Below are positions 7,614 to 14,854 of a stretch of DNA of 18,075 nt, piece after piece. The notes under the pieces are model-generated. The model was not told where the DNA came from, made no database searches, and worked only from the letters and a program-made list of their open reading frames with translations. Origin of the DNA: Acidobacteriota bacterium (lineage in GTDB: Bacteria; Acidobacteriota; Terriglobia; Bryobacterales; Bryobacteraceae); the NCBI GenBank assembly GCA_023380575.1, contig JAMCRM010000339.1, positions 1-18,075 of the forward strand, in the 5' to 3' direction. The stretch's first letter is position 1. Each line of letters opens with the position of its first letter. A program made the position numbers and the translations under genes.

Positions 7614-9752
7614 ATGCACAAACATGTAGCGCTGCTGATCTTAGCAGCCGGCATATTGCGCGCGGAGATACGCTTCAACCCTGCGCGGCATGAGTGGCGG
7701 CTTATATGCGGCCGTGTAGAGTACCGCATCGGAGAAAAGGATGGCGCCGTATCATTCCAGTATCTCGGTCCGGCGGGAGCGCCGTCCTGGCCCGCTGCAA
7801 AGCCGCGCTTGCGCTCCTATCTGCGATTCGAGACCGGCGGGCAGGTGGAAGGCCAGTTTCTGCGGCCGGAAGACATGGAGTTGGTGTCCCACCAGATCCG
7901 GGGCGGGGAACTTCTGCTGAAATTCAAACACCGCCGCCTGCCGCTGGCCATCGAATCGCGATACAGGACGTGGGGCGACACCGGCGTGTTCACGCGGCAG
8001 GTCACCATCACCAACAGCGGAGGCCAACCGCTCCGGATGGAATCCGTGCCTTCTCTTGCCTGGCTGCTTCCTCCCGGCGACTACGAACTGGATTATCTTC
8101 ACGGCGGGCACGGTGAGGAGCGGCAACTGGCCACGGAAAAACTCAGGTTCGGGCGCAGGTCTTTCGTCAACAAGACCGGGCGTTCCACCAACGGCTTTTC
8201 ACCGTGGTTCTGCTTGCGCAATGAGCGGACCGGGACCAGGTATGCCGCCCAGCTTGCCTACTCGGGCAATTGGCGCATGTTTTTCGAGCATTTCACCGAG
8301 CGGCGCAGGGTGCCGGCGTCGGAACAGGACCTCCGGGTGGAGTTGGGCATGCGATTCGATTTCGGCGGACCGGCGCCGCTGAAGCCGGGCGCATCTTTTC
8401 AACTCCCGGCGGTGGCGTTCACGGCTGGCGACGGCGACCTCGACGACATCGCCAATCAGTTGCACCGGTACCAGCGCCGTTACGTGATACCGGAAACCCC
8501 CGGCAGCGAACCGATGCTCACCAATCTGAACAGCTTCTACCCGCTGCTTCGCGATCCGAGTGTTGCGGAGTTGAAGAAGTATGCCGATATAGCCGCCGAG
8601 TTGGGGCTGGAATCGTTCGGGATGGATGCCGGGTGGTTCATGAAGAAGAGAGACGGCAAGCAGGTGGTTCCCTTGTACGGCGATTGGGAAACCGATCCGG
8701 TCGGTTATCCCAACGGCCTGAGGGAACTGGCCGACTACGTCCATGCCAAAGGCATGCGGTTCACGGTATGGCTGGAGCCCGAAAGTGTGAGCCTGCTTTC
8801 CCGGGTTGCGCGCGAACATCCCGATTGGATCCTGCGCTATAACGGCGTGCCGATGCAAGGCACCCTGAACCGCGTATACCTCGACTTCCGCAGGCCCGAA
8901 GTCCGCCGGTGGATCCGCGCGGTGGTCGATCGGCTGGTTCGGGAGGAGAAAATCGACTGGCTGAAGATCGACTACAACGCCGATGTCGGTGAGGATTTCG
9001 ATCCCTCCGGCAGGGAACGCACCGGTACGGTCCTTTATGATCACCTGCGCAATCTTTACGCCTGGCTGGATGCCATCCGGGCCGAGTACCCCAAGCTGAT
9101 CATCGAAAACTGTTCCAGCGGCGGACTCCGCATGGACCTTGCCATGATCGCGCGCACACACTTCGGCTGGATGTCCGACGTCGTGAACGCGCGTCCTTCT
9201 CTGCAACTGGCCTATGGCTGTACGCTGGAATTCGCGCCTGAAGTGTGTTTCCACTGGATGGGAGGCGACGGTCCGAGAGGCAATGTCGATCTGAGCGGCG
9301 AGCCGGGCTGGTGGGACTTTTTGTTCCGCACCCACATGGCCGGCCGGTTCGGGATTTCCAGCCGGGTCACGGATTGGAACGCCCCTCTCAAGGCGCGCGC
9401 CGCGCAGAATGTCGCACTCTACAAACGGATTCGGAGAGCGATTGCGGGTGCGGACGTGTACCACCTCACGGCTCAGCCGCAGCCGGGTGAGAATCCGACG
9501 GGCTGGATGGCCCTGCAGTACTGCTCGGCGGATTCGCGCCGCAGCCTCGTGCTGGCTTACCGCCTTGGCAGGAGCCCGGCGCAGCGCAGTTTTCGCCTGC
9601 GCGGCCTGAAACCGGAGTGGACCTACCAGGTGAGTGAGGACGGGCGCCTCAACGGCGCCGCCACAGGGCGGCAGTTGGCCGGGCAGGGGCTGGCGGTCAG
9701 CCTGCCCGCCGAGTGGCGCTCAGCGGTTTTCGAGATTCACGCCAGCCGTTAA
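7614..9752 (+). CDS. Secreted GH36-type alpha-galactosidase
   Basis: A 712-residue glycoside hydrolase of clan GH-D, most like family 36. It should hydrolyse terminal alpha-galactosides (or alpha-N-acetylgalactosaminides) with retention. A signal peptide (HKHVALLILAAGILRA) directs it to the periplasm or outside. Residues about 20-290 are the N-terminal beta-supersandwich. The TIM barrel follows, with GMDAGWF (336-342), WLEPE (386-390), WLKIDYN (449-455) carrying the likely nucleophile D453, ENCSSGG (498-504), and MSDVVN (520-525) carrying the likely acid/base D522. A C-terminal beta domain ends the protein. The length fits family members. The start has only a weak ribosome-binding site, but the signal peptide supports it. 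No separate promoter is visible, so co-transcription with the receptor gene is plausible. GH36 also includes non-galactosidase activities, so the substrate remains inferred. Confidence 0.88.
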   Translation: MHKHVALLILAAGILRAEIRFNPARHEWRLICGRVEYRIGEKDGAVSFQYLGPAGAPSWPAAKPRLRSYLRFETGGQVEGQFLRPEDMELVSHQIRGGELLLKFKHRRLPLAIESRYRTWGDTGVFTRQVTITNSGGQPLRMESVPSLAWLLPPGDYELDYLHGGHGEERQLATEKLRFGRRSFVNKTGRSTNGFSPWFCLRNERTGTRYAAQLAYSGNWRMFFEHFTERRRVPASEQDLRVELGMRFDFGGPAPLKPGASFQLPAVAFTAGDGDLDDIANQLHRYQRRYVIPETPGSEPMLTNLNSFYPLLRDPSVAELKKYADIAAELGLESFGMDAGWFMKKRDGKQVVPLYGDWETDPVGYPNGLRELADYVHAKGMRFTVWLEPESVSLLSRVAREHPDWILRYNGVPMQGTLNRVYLDFRRPEVRRWIRAVVDRLVREEKIDWLKIDYNADVGEDFDPSGRERTGTVLYDHLRNLYAWLDAIRAEYPKLIIENCSSGGLRMDLAMIARTHFGWMSDVVNARPSLQLAYGCTLEFAPEVCFHWMGGDGPRGNVDLSGEPGWWDFLFRTHMAGRFGISSRVTDWNAPLKARAAQNVALYKRIRRAIAGADVYHLTAQPQPGENPTGWMALQYCSADSRRSLVLAYRLGRSPAQRSFRLRGLKPEWTYQVSEDGRLNGAATGRQLAGQGLAVSLPAEWRSAVFEIHASR

Positions 9753-9798
9753 GCCGCTGCCCGCAAGGCCGGTCCTCAGGCGAGCGTGACATTTCCTT

Positions 9799-11280
9799 TC
9801 ATGATGTTTCCCGCGCCGCGAGATTCCTGGCGGCCTGCCCTTCGATCGCCTCGCGCTCGCGGCTCAAGTCTTGCGCGACTTTCTCGAAGCTGCGCGCCTC
9901 AGCCGGCGTGAACCGGCTGACGAGAAGGTGGGCGACCACTCCGGCGACGGTAGCGGGGATTGTCGGGTTCTCCCAAATCGCCGCATGCGGCGCGAGGAAC
10001 GGCCCGGCCAGCGAGATCGCGGGCGTGGTGACCAGGGCAGCTACGGCGCCCTGCCATGTGGCGCGCGGCCAGAAGCGGCCAAGAACAATGATGACCGCCA
10101 GGCCGCTCATTGTGACGGGCAGGAATTTCACCACGAATCCGACGATGTTGCCGGTGTAGAGCGCCAGAGCCGTGGAGAGGAGAAACGAGCACACCAGCGC
10201 GCGGCGAACCGCGGCCAGCGGGCGCGCGGGGTAGCGGCCCATGGCCAGCGGGTAGATGTGCCGCACGAAGAATGTCCCCGCCGCGGCGGCGTTGCCGTTG
10301 GCCGAGGAAAAGATGGCCGACGTGATCGACACCACCACGAGGGCGGCCAGCCAGGGAGGGAGAACACTGGTAACCAGCCATGGCAGGGCCTGATCGGGTG
10401 ACGGCAGATTCGGATTGAGCCGATAGGCGTACATGCCGACGATTCCGGTGATTACCGAGAACGCGATCACGATGGCTCCGGCGGTCACCATGCTCCACTT
10501 CGCGGCGGTCTCCGCGCGCGCGCTGTACATCGTCAGACGGCGGCCCGGATCGGCGATCACCCCGAGGATGAGCACCACGATCAGGCTGACGACTTTCCAC
10601 CCTCCATAGGAAGCGATGCCCAGGAAGGAGAAATACGGGGGAGGAACCGAGTGCCGCAGGCCAGCCAGTCCTCCGGTGTGATCCAGCGCGGAGTAGGCGA
10701 GAAGGCCGAAGCCGCACAGCAGGATGGCCGCCTGCATGAAATCCGTATATACGACGGTCTTCAAACCGCCCGGTATCGAGATAATGCCTGTGATCAGTCC
10801 CGCGAGCACCACGCAAAGCTGCGGATTCAGTCCCGTGATCACGCTGAGGACCGCGCCGCCTCCCATGATCTGCACCGTGAGCCAGCACAGTTGTGAGAGG
10901 AACAGGCTCACATTACAGAACGCGACTACCGCGGAATTCCCGGAGTAATAGCACGCGATCTCTTCACTGAGAGTCATGAACCGGTACCGGCGCATACGGG
11001 CAAAAAACACGCCGGCGAGCAGGGTGCCGAGGCCCAGCCCGATGGGGTACGCGCAACCGGCCCATCCGTGGCGGTAGGCCAATCCCGAGGCTCCGATCAC
11101 CACCCCCGTACCCACGCAAGTGCCCACGATCGTTCCGGTGAGCACCCAATAGGGGAGGCCGCGTCCGGCCAACAGGTAGTCGTCGGCCTTCCTGACCCGC
11201 ATCATCCAGTACAACGAAATCGCGAGCATCAGGCACGCGTAGCCGGCGAGCCCGACCGCGATGGCAGTATGAATGTCCAT
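9799..11280 (-). CDS. Sodium:solute symporter (SSS family) transporter
   Basis: A 493-residue integral membrane protein of the solute:sodium symporter family (TC 2.A.21), with about 13 predicted hydrophobic helices. The first helix (residues 5-27) is followed by the family's characteristic loop VRKADDYLLAGRGLPYW (29-45). Glycine-rich TM2 (GTIVGTCVGTGVVIGASG) follows, then helices throughout to about 450. A charged cytoplasmic tail of about 40 residues (SFEKVAQDLSREREA) ends the protein. Members import sugars, carboxylates, amino acids or vitamins together with sodium. The gene starts 14 bases after the stop codon of the isomerase gene on the same strand, so the two form an operon, and the likely cargo is the sugar that the isomerase acts on. 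It is convergent with the alpha-galactosidase gene, with 46 bases between and no clear terminator. Confidence 0.9.
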   Translation of the reverse strand: MDIHTAIAVGLAGYACLMLAISLYWMMRVRKADDYLLAGRGLPYWVLTGTIVGTCVGTGVVIGASGLAYRHGWAGCAYPIGLGLGTLLAGVFFARMRRYRFMTLSEEIACYYSGNSAVVAFCNVSLFLSQLCWLTVQIMGGGAVLSVITGLNPQLCVVLAGLITGIISIPGGLKTVVYTDFMQAAILLCGFGLLAYSALDHTGGLAGLRHSVPPPYFSFLGIASYGGWKVVSLIVVLILGVIADPGRRLTMYSARAETAAKWSMVTAGAIVIAFSVITGIVGMYAYRLNPNLPSPDQALPWLVTSVLPPWLAALVVVSITSAIFSSANGNAAAAGTFFVRHIYPLAMGRYPARPLAAVRRALVCSFLLSTALALYTGNIVGFVVKFLPVTMSGLAVIIVLGRFWPRATWQGAVAALVTTPAISLAGPFLAPHAAIWENPTIPATVAGVVAHLLVSRFTPAEARSFEKVAQDLSREREAIEGQAARNLAARETS

Positions 11281-11294
11281 ATGGGCCCCGTAAC

Positions 11295-12686
11295 TCAGAT
11301 GAACCGGATGTCGAGAACCCGCGCCATCCTCCGCAGCATGGCGGCATGATGTCCAGCCACGAGGACGACATGGTGGGGCATGCCCTCATGGCAGAGTTCC
11401 TCGAACCATTCACGGGGGTCCTGGTCGTGCAGCCGCGCCAGTGCATTGGTGCCCATGAGGCGCCTTGCGGGCGGGATGGTGCGGCCCTCGCGGGCCGTGA
11501 GGAGATAACTCCCTTCACAGCGCCAGAAACGCAGAATGGTCACCGGCATGTCTTCGCGCAGCGCGGCTTCGACTACGGCCGGCTTGCGGATATTGAAGTG
11601 CCGCGCAATGCGGGGTGCGCCCGGCTCCCCCGGGGACTGGCAAAGAGCCATGGGGGCGGCGCCGCCGTGCCAGAACGTGATCGTCTCGCGGTCGTGTTCG
11701 AGCCAGTCGGAGAGATAGCAGCGGCCCAGCCCGAGGCTCTCGGCAATCCACGCGGTCAGCGCTCCATCCGCATCTCCTTCGCAGCTCACCGCCCGGCCTT
11801 CGTCGGTCAAACGGGGGTGGTGATGGTACGGCCACTGTCCGAAGGTGTTGGGCATCTCCGGCCAGCAGCGCACCGAGAGCGCATCCAGATTCTCGTTTTC
11901 GAGAAACGCCCGCATCGCCAGATACAGGCGCGAGGCCATCGGCAGGTCGTCGTCCGTGGTGTCCTTGTGCGGCAGTCCGAGCGCGTGGACCCGGTCCACG
12001 TCGTCGGCTACCGCGTCCTGAGTGAATCCTTCGACCGCGCCGGCAAACTCGATCAGGCTGAAGGTCTGAAGCTGCACCCCCAGCCCGCGGTGCACGGAAA
12101 ACGGGTCGGCGTTCATGGCAAAATAGCCCGGCGCCTGGCCGCCGATGATCCCGAGGCGAACGGAACGGAGCCGGCGCACCGTGGCCGCTATGCGCACCGC
12201 TTCTCTGAATTGCCGAGCGGTTTCGGGGGCGCCGGGATCGCCGTAAACCAGGGTAAATGCATGGCCCATGTGCCGCAGGGTCGAGGCCCACGCATGCGCG
12301 CCCACCAGCGAGCAGGAGCTGATCATATCGCCTTCGGGTTTCTCCGGCGTGGCCCATAGCACCAGCGGGTCGGGCCAGAGTTGCGCGACGGTGGCGGCCA
12401 GCCGCCCGTCTCCCATGGTCGTCTGCAACAGGACCATGGCATCCACACGGAGTTGTTCACAGGCGGCCAATGCGCGCCGCATCGAGGGCTCATCAACGGC
12501 TCTTTCCGGGGGTTCCACTACACAGAATCCCGACCGGCGCAGGCAATCGCGCGTCCGCTCCTCCATCTGACGGCCCCACTCCATGTCGAAGCCGGGGCGA
12601 CGCCGTCCCAGGAAGATCGCGCCAAGCCGGATCGCATCCGCGCCGGCGGGCAGGTTTTCCGATACTACATCGCTGATCATATTCAT
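11295..12686 (-). CDS. L-fucose/L-arabinose isomerase family protein
   Basis: A 463-residue cytoplasmic enzyme resembling the FucI/AraA superfamily of metal-dependent aldose-ketose isomerases. The N-terminal half has alternating Rossmann-like strands and helices (RLGAIFLGR, VDAMVLLQTT, VRLGIIGGQAPGYF). The conserved metal-site region reads CWPEMPNTFG (274-283, E277 as a candidate ligand) and CEGDADGALT (302-311, D305 as a candidate). WHGG (339-342) and GHHAAML (445-451) near the C-terminus supply possible ligand histidines. It is shorter than E. coli-type FucI (about 590 residues) and fits the divergent 'fucose isomerase-like' group, whose substrates vary. It is the first gene of a two-gene unit with the sodium symporter. 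A second ATG two codons downstream is possible; neither has a good Shine-Dalgarno sequence. Operator-like repeats overlap the start region. Confidence 0.78.
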   Translation of the reverse strand: MNMISDVVSENLPAGADAIRLGAIFLGRRRPGFDMEWGRQMEERTRDCLRRSGFCVVEPPERAVDEPSMRRALAACEQLRVDAMVLLQTTMGDGRLAATVAQLWPDPLVLWATPEKPEGDMISSCSLVGAHAWASTLRHMGHAFTLVYGDPGAPETARQFREAVRIAATVRRLRSVRLGIIGGQAPGYFAMNADPFSVHRGLGVQLQTFSLIEFAGAVEGFTQDAVADDVDRVHALGLPHKDTTDDDLPMASRLYLAMRAFLENENLDALSVRCWPEMPNTFGQWPYHHHPRLTDEGRAVSCEGDADGALTAWIAESLGLGRCYLSDWLEHDRETITFWHGGAAPMALCQSPGEPGAPRIARHFNIRKPAVVEAALREDMPVTILRFWRCEGSYLLTAREGRTIPPARRLMGTNALARLHDQDPREWFEELCHEGMPHHVVLVAGHHAAMLRRMARVLDIRFI

Positions 12687-12692
12687 ATACCA
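12683..12692 (-). promoter_or_regulatory. Operator-like site 1 at the isomerase start
   Basis: On the minus strand this reads TGGTATATGA and overlaps the isomerase start codon. It shares the nine-base core CTGGTATAT with a second copy 37 bases upstream. A regulator bound here would block initiation. The site was found by eye and no regulator gene is adjacent. Confidence 0.35.
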
Positions 12693-12719
12693 GGGTGAAT
12701 GTGCTCTATCTCAAGGGCA

Positions 12720-12729
12720 TGATATACCA
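12720..12729 (-). promoter_or_regulatory. Operator-like site 2 upstream of the isomerase operon
   Basis: On the minus strand this reads TGGTATATCA, a near-palindrome resembling the TGGTATACCA-type operators bound by GntR/FadR-family sugar regulators such as UxuR/ExuR. It lies 34 bases before the isomerase ATG and repeats the CTGGTATAT core of site 1. The assignment to that family is inference. Confidence 0.4.
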
Positions 12730-12731
12730 GA

Positions 12732-12753
12732 CATCTTGTTTCAGGGCAAGATG
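12732..12753 (-). other. Hairpin across the stop codon of the 418-residue protein gene
   Basis: CATCTTG (12732-12738) and CAAGATG (12747-12753) form a perfect 7-bp stem with an eight-base loop that contains the stop codon (12741-12743). It could weakly separate the flagellar unit from the isomerase operon or stabilise the 3' end. There is no T tract, so it is not called a terminator. Confidence 0.4.
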
Positions 12754-13997
12754 CCCAGGGTGTTCCGCACCTGCGCAGTCCACGCCTCCGCCGATGTGTG
12801 GGCTGCGCGGGCGATAAAGGAATTACGCAGGGCGCGCAGATCGGGCAGCCTGCGGCGCCCGATGGCATAGCGGCGAAAGCGCGGTTGCCGCTCCAGGACC
12901 TCATCGGAGAGGTACACCGGCTCCCGGCGGAAATTCACCAGCGCCAGCCCGCGGGTGATCTGCGCTACCGACTCCTCCACGGGCGGCGTGACGCGGAAGA
13001 AGTAGGTGGCGCGCCCCGAACCGGTGCCGGCCTCCCACGCCACCACATTTCCGGGAAGCGGGAAGAAGAACCAGAAGAACAGGGGATCCTGGCCGGGCCG
13101 CTCTTCTTGTGCCTGTTCCGGTTCCACGGGCTCTCCGGGTTGCTCTTCCGGCGCGGCTTCCTCTCCGGCTTGCTCTGCGTCGCCTTCCTCGCGGCGGATG
13201 AACTTGAACCCCGCCAGCAGCGAGCCGGCGAGCGCGCGGGCACGGAGTGCTTCGAAGTAGGGTTTCAGGTGGGCGCCCACCGCACGGGCCACCAGCGCCT
13301 CGGGCAGGCGGGCATCGATGCCCGCCAGCGTGGAGAGCGGCACGCTGCGCCCTTCGGGCATCGCTGTGGTCAATTGCGCCAGGCGGTCGGGATCGAGAAA
13401 CGGAAACACGCGGTGCAACGCCTCGGCCGACTGCGTGCGCAGGTGATCCAGCGCGCCTTGCAGCTTGCCGCCGAAATCGTCGGTCAGTTTGCCCAGTTTG
13501 CCGATGGAGAGGTGCTGCGCGCCGCTGTCCAGCCAGAACGTGTAAGAGGGTGGGGAAAAGGAGAACGTGTCCACTTCGGCCAGCCGCCATTGAAACGGAA
13601 CGCCCGCCGAGGGCAGCACGGCAAGGTTGCTCCGGTACAGCCGGAGTTCGACGGGGCCCGGCGGATGGGGCGCCATGCCTATATGCGCGCTCCATCGGCC
13701 CACCTCTTCCAGGTCTTCGAGCAGCATGCATCGCACGGTGCGGTCGCGCCATGCCCGCGTCAGTTCCTCCCGCATGCGGCTGAAGGCCGAGCCGAACTGC
13801 TGCAATCGCACTACCCTGCCGGTGTACAGCTCAAGTTGCAGGTCCCATTCACCGCCCTGAAGCGAGTCCACGTCACCCAGATCGAAGGCCAGGGGAGCGC
13901 CCCCGGCCGGCGCCAGGATACAGGTCTCCTCATCGAATCGAAACTGGCAGGCGCCGGCCTGCTCTCCGTATTGGAATTTTCCCTGGTAGGAGGGCAT
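12741..13997 (-). CDS. Unrecognised 418-residue protein with two PH-like repeats, downstream of fliS
   Basis: I do not recognise a named family. Residues about 15-87 and 114-188 look like two diverged copies of one fold. Each has beta-strands, an acidic turn (LGDVDSL and LAEVDTF), two more strands (WDLQLELYTGRVVRL and YTFWLDSGAQHLSI) and a closing amphipathic helix (SRMREELTRAWRD and DDFGGKLQGALDHLR). That is the outline of a pleckstrin-homology-like domain. A helical section (190-266) follows, then a Glu/Pro-rich acidic linker (269-304), an aromatic patch FFWFFFPLP (307-315) and a C-terminal alpha/beta region. No signal peptide is present. The open frame runs further upstream but would overlap fliS; the ATG at 13997 lies 28 bases after the fliS stop. 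Position after flaG and fliS suggests a motility-linked role, which is inference. Confidence 0.72.
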   Translation of the reverse strand: MPSYQGKFQYGEQAGACQFRFDEETCILAPAGGAPLAFDLGDVDSLQGGEWDLQLELYTGRVVRLQQFGSAFSRMREELTRAWRDRTVRCMLLEDLEEVGRWSAHIGMAPHPPGPVELRLYRSNLAVLPSAGVPFQWRLAEVDTFSFSPPSYTFWLDSGAQHLSIGKLGKLTDDFGGKLQGALDHLRTQSAEALHRVFPFLDPDRLAQLTTAMPEGRSVPLSTLAGIDARLPEALVARAVGAHLKPYFEALRARALAGSLLAGFKFIRREEGDAEQAGEEAAPEEQPGEPVEPEQAQEERPGQDPLFFWFFFPLPGNVVAWEAGTGSGRATYFFRVTPPVEESVAQITRGLALVNFRREPVYLSDEVLERQPRFRRYAIGRRRLPDLRALRNSFIARAAHTSAEAWTAQVRNTLGILP

Positions 13998-14025
13998 CAA
14001 CCGAGAGCATAGCAACCGGCGCGCG

Positions 14026-14469
14026 CTATGCGCTCCAGCTATGGGCTCCCGCCCATGCCTCCGCGCCGTAGGCCGCCGGCACGGCGCACGGCTCCGGCCG
14101 TTCAACCAGGTGCAACTGGTCCCAGGCCTGACGCAGGGTGGCGAGCAGCCCCACGACTTCCACCAGGGGCCCGTCCTGCTGGAGCACGTTGGCTTCCAGC
14201 AGTTGCCGGGTCATGTAGTCGTACATCACCGCCAGCCGCTCGGCCACTTCGCCGCCCCGGCTGCGATCCAGCACTCCGGCCAGTTCCGCCAGCATGGCCA
14301 CGGCGCGGGTGATCTCCTGGGAGCGCGCCCGGATGTCCCCGGCGGCCAGATGGCCGCGGGCCTTCCGCACCGCCTCTTCGGCCGCGCCGTACAGAATCCG
14401 GACCAGCTCCAACGGGCTGGCCGACATCACCTGGGCCTCCAGGTAGGCATCGCTTGCCTGCTGCACCAT
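14026..14469 (-). CDS. fliS: Flagellar export chaperone FliS
   Basis: A 147-residue, mostly helical protein matching FliS, the cytoplasmic chaperone that binds the C-terminus of flagellin and keeps it unfolded for export by the flagellar type III system. The family signature is clear: YLEAQVMSASPLELVRILYG near the N-terminus (residues 9-28), a helix AAEEAVRKARGHLAAGD, and the late MYDYMTRQLLEANVLQQD segment (about 81-98), followed by the closing helix LVEVVGLLATLRQAW. The last 30 residues are an Ala/Glu-rich tail beyond the usual length of about 125-135. It begins eight bases after the flaG stop codon and ends 28 bases before the unknown gene, so the three are probably co-transcribed. No flagellin or fliD gene is in the window. 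Confidence 0.92.
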   Translation of the reverse strand: MVQQASDAYLEAQVMSASPLELVRILYGAAEEAVRKARGHLAAGDIRARSQEITRAVAMLAELAGVLDRSRGGEVAERLAVMYDYMTRQLLEANVLQQDGPLVEVVGLLATLRQAWDQLHLVERPEPCAVPAAYGAEAWAGAHSWSA

Positions 14470-14477
14470 GGGTTTGC

Positions 14478-14768
14478 CTAGTTCTCCTCGTTCAGTTCGC
14501 GCATTTCTTCGGCCAGATGCAGCACATATTCCGGCGGCACCTGGCGAATGACTTCGTTGGTGGTACGGCTGACGATCCGCAAGACAGGCCGGCGAGTCTC
14601 GCGGTCCAGCAGGAAAACCAGTTCGTTGTCCTGCCCAAGAAGCTCCGCGGCGTTCACCGTCCGCACCGCCTGGATTAACTCCCGGTTCTGCGCCAGGCGG
14701 CTGGCGGCCACTGTTTCGGCCATGGCCGGAGCCGCCATGCCGGTATTCTGCACCTTACTGATATCCAT
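14478..14768 (-). CDS. flaG: FlaG-family flagellar protein
   Basis: A 96-residue protein of the bacterial FlaG family, whose members affect flagellar filament length and are usually encoded beside fliD and fliS. The N-terminal half is variable and polar. The conserved C-terminal half has NELVFLLDRETRRPVLRIV, then TTNEVIRQVPPEYVLHLAEE, carrying the family's hallmark 'EVIRQIPPE' motif at about residues 72-80. An AAGGAG five bases before the ATG (14774-14779) fixes the start. A sigma-28-like promoter lies about 22 bases upstream, matching the late-class expression of flaG genes in other flagellated bacteria. It is first in the unit flaG-fliS-unknown. FliD, normally adjacent, is absent here. Confidence 0.9.
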   Translation of the reverse strand: MDISKVQNTGMAAPAMAETVAASRLAQNRELIQAVRTVNAAELLGQDNELVFLLDRETRRPVLRIVSRTTNEVIRQVPPEYVLHLAEEMRELNEEN

Positions 14769-14790
14769 AGCCGCTCCTTCAATACCGAAC

Positions 14791-14817
14791 TTATCGGATG
14801 GGCGGCCCTACACTTTG
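14791..14817 (-). promoter_or_regulatory. Sigma-28 (FliA)-type promoter of flaG
   Basis: On the minus strand, CAAAGTGT (14817-14810), 11 bases and TCCGATAA (14798-14791) match the flagellar consensus TAAAGTTT-N11-GCCGATAA at 13 of 16 positions with exact spacing. The expected start point, about 14784, gives a leader of about 16 bases carrying the AAGGAG ribosome-binding site. The downstream genes flaG and fliS are classic sigma-28 targets, which strengthens the call. Confidence 0.8.
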
Positions 14818-14836
14818 CCGGAAATCGCGCCGATAA
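14809..14836 (+). promoter_or_regulatory. Divergent sigma-28 (FliA)-type promoter of the secreted TIG protein gene
   Basis: TACACTTT (14809-14816), 12 bases and GCCGATAA (14829-14836) match the FliA consensus at 14 of 16 positions, with a perfect -10 but a spacer one base longer than usual. The -35 overlaps that of the opposing flaG promoter. The leader would be only about 12 bases and begins at the GGAG (14844-14847) ribosome-binding site. Confidence 0.6.
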
Positions 14837-14854
14837 ATTCCCCGGAGACCGATC

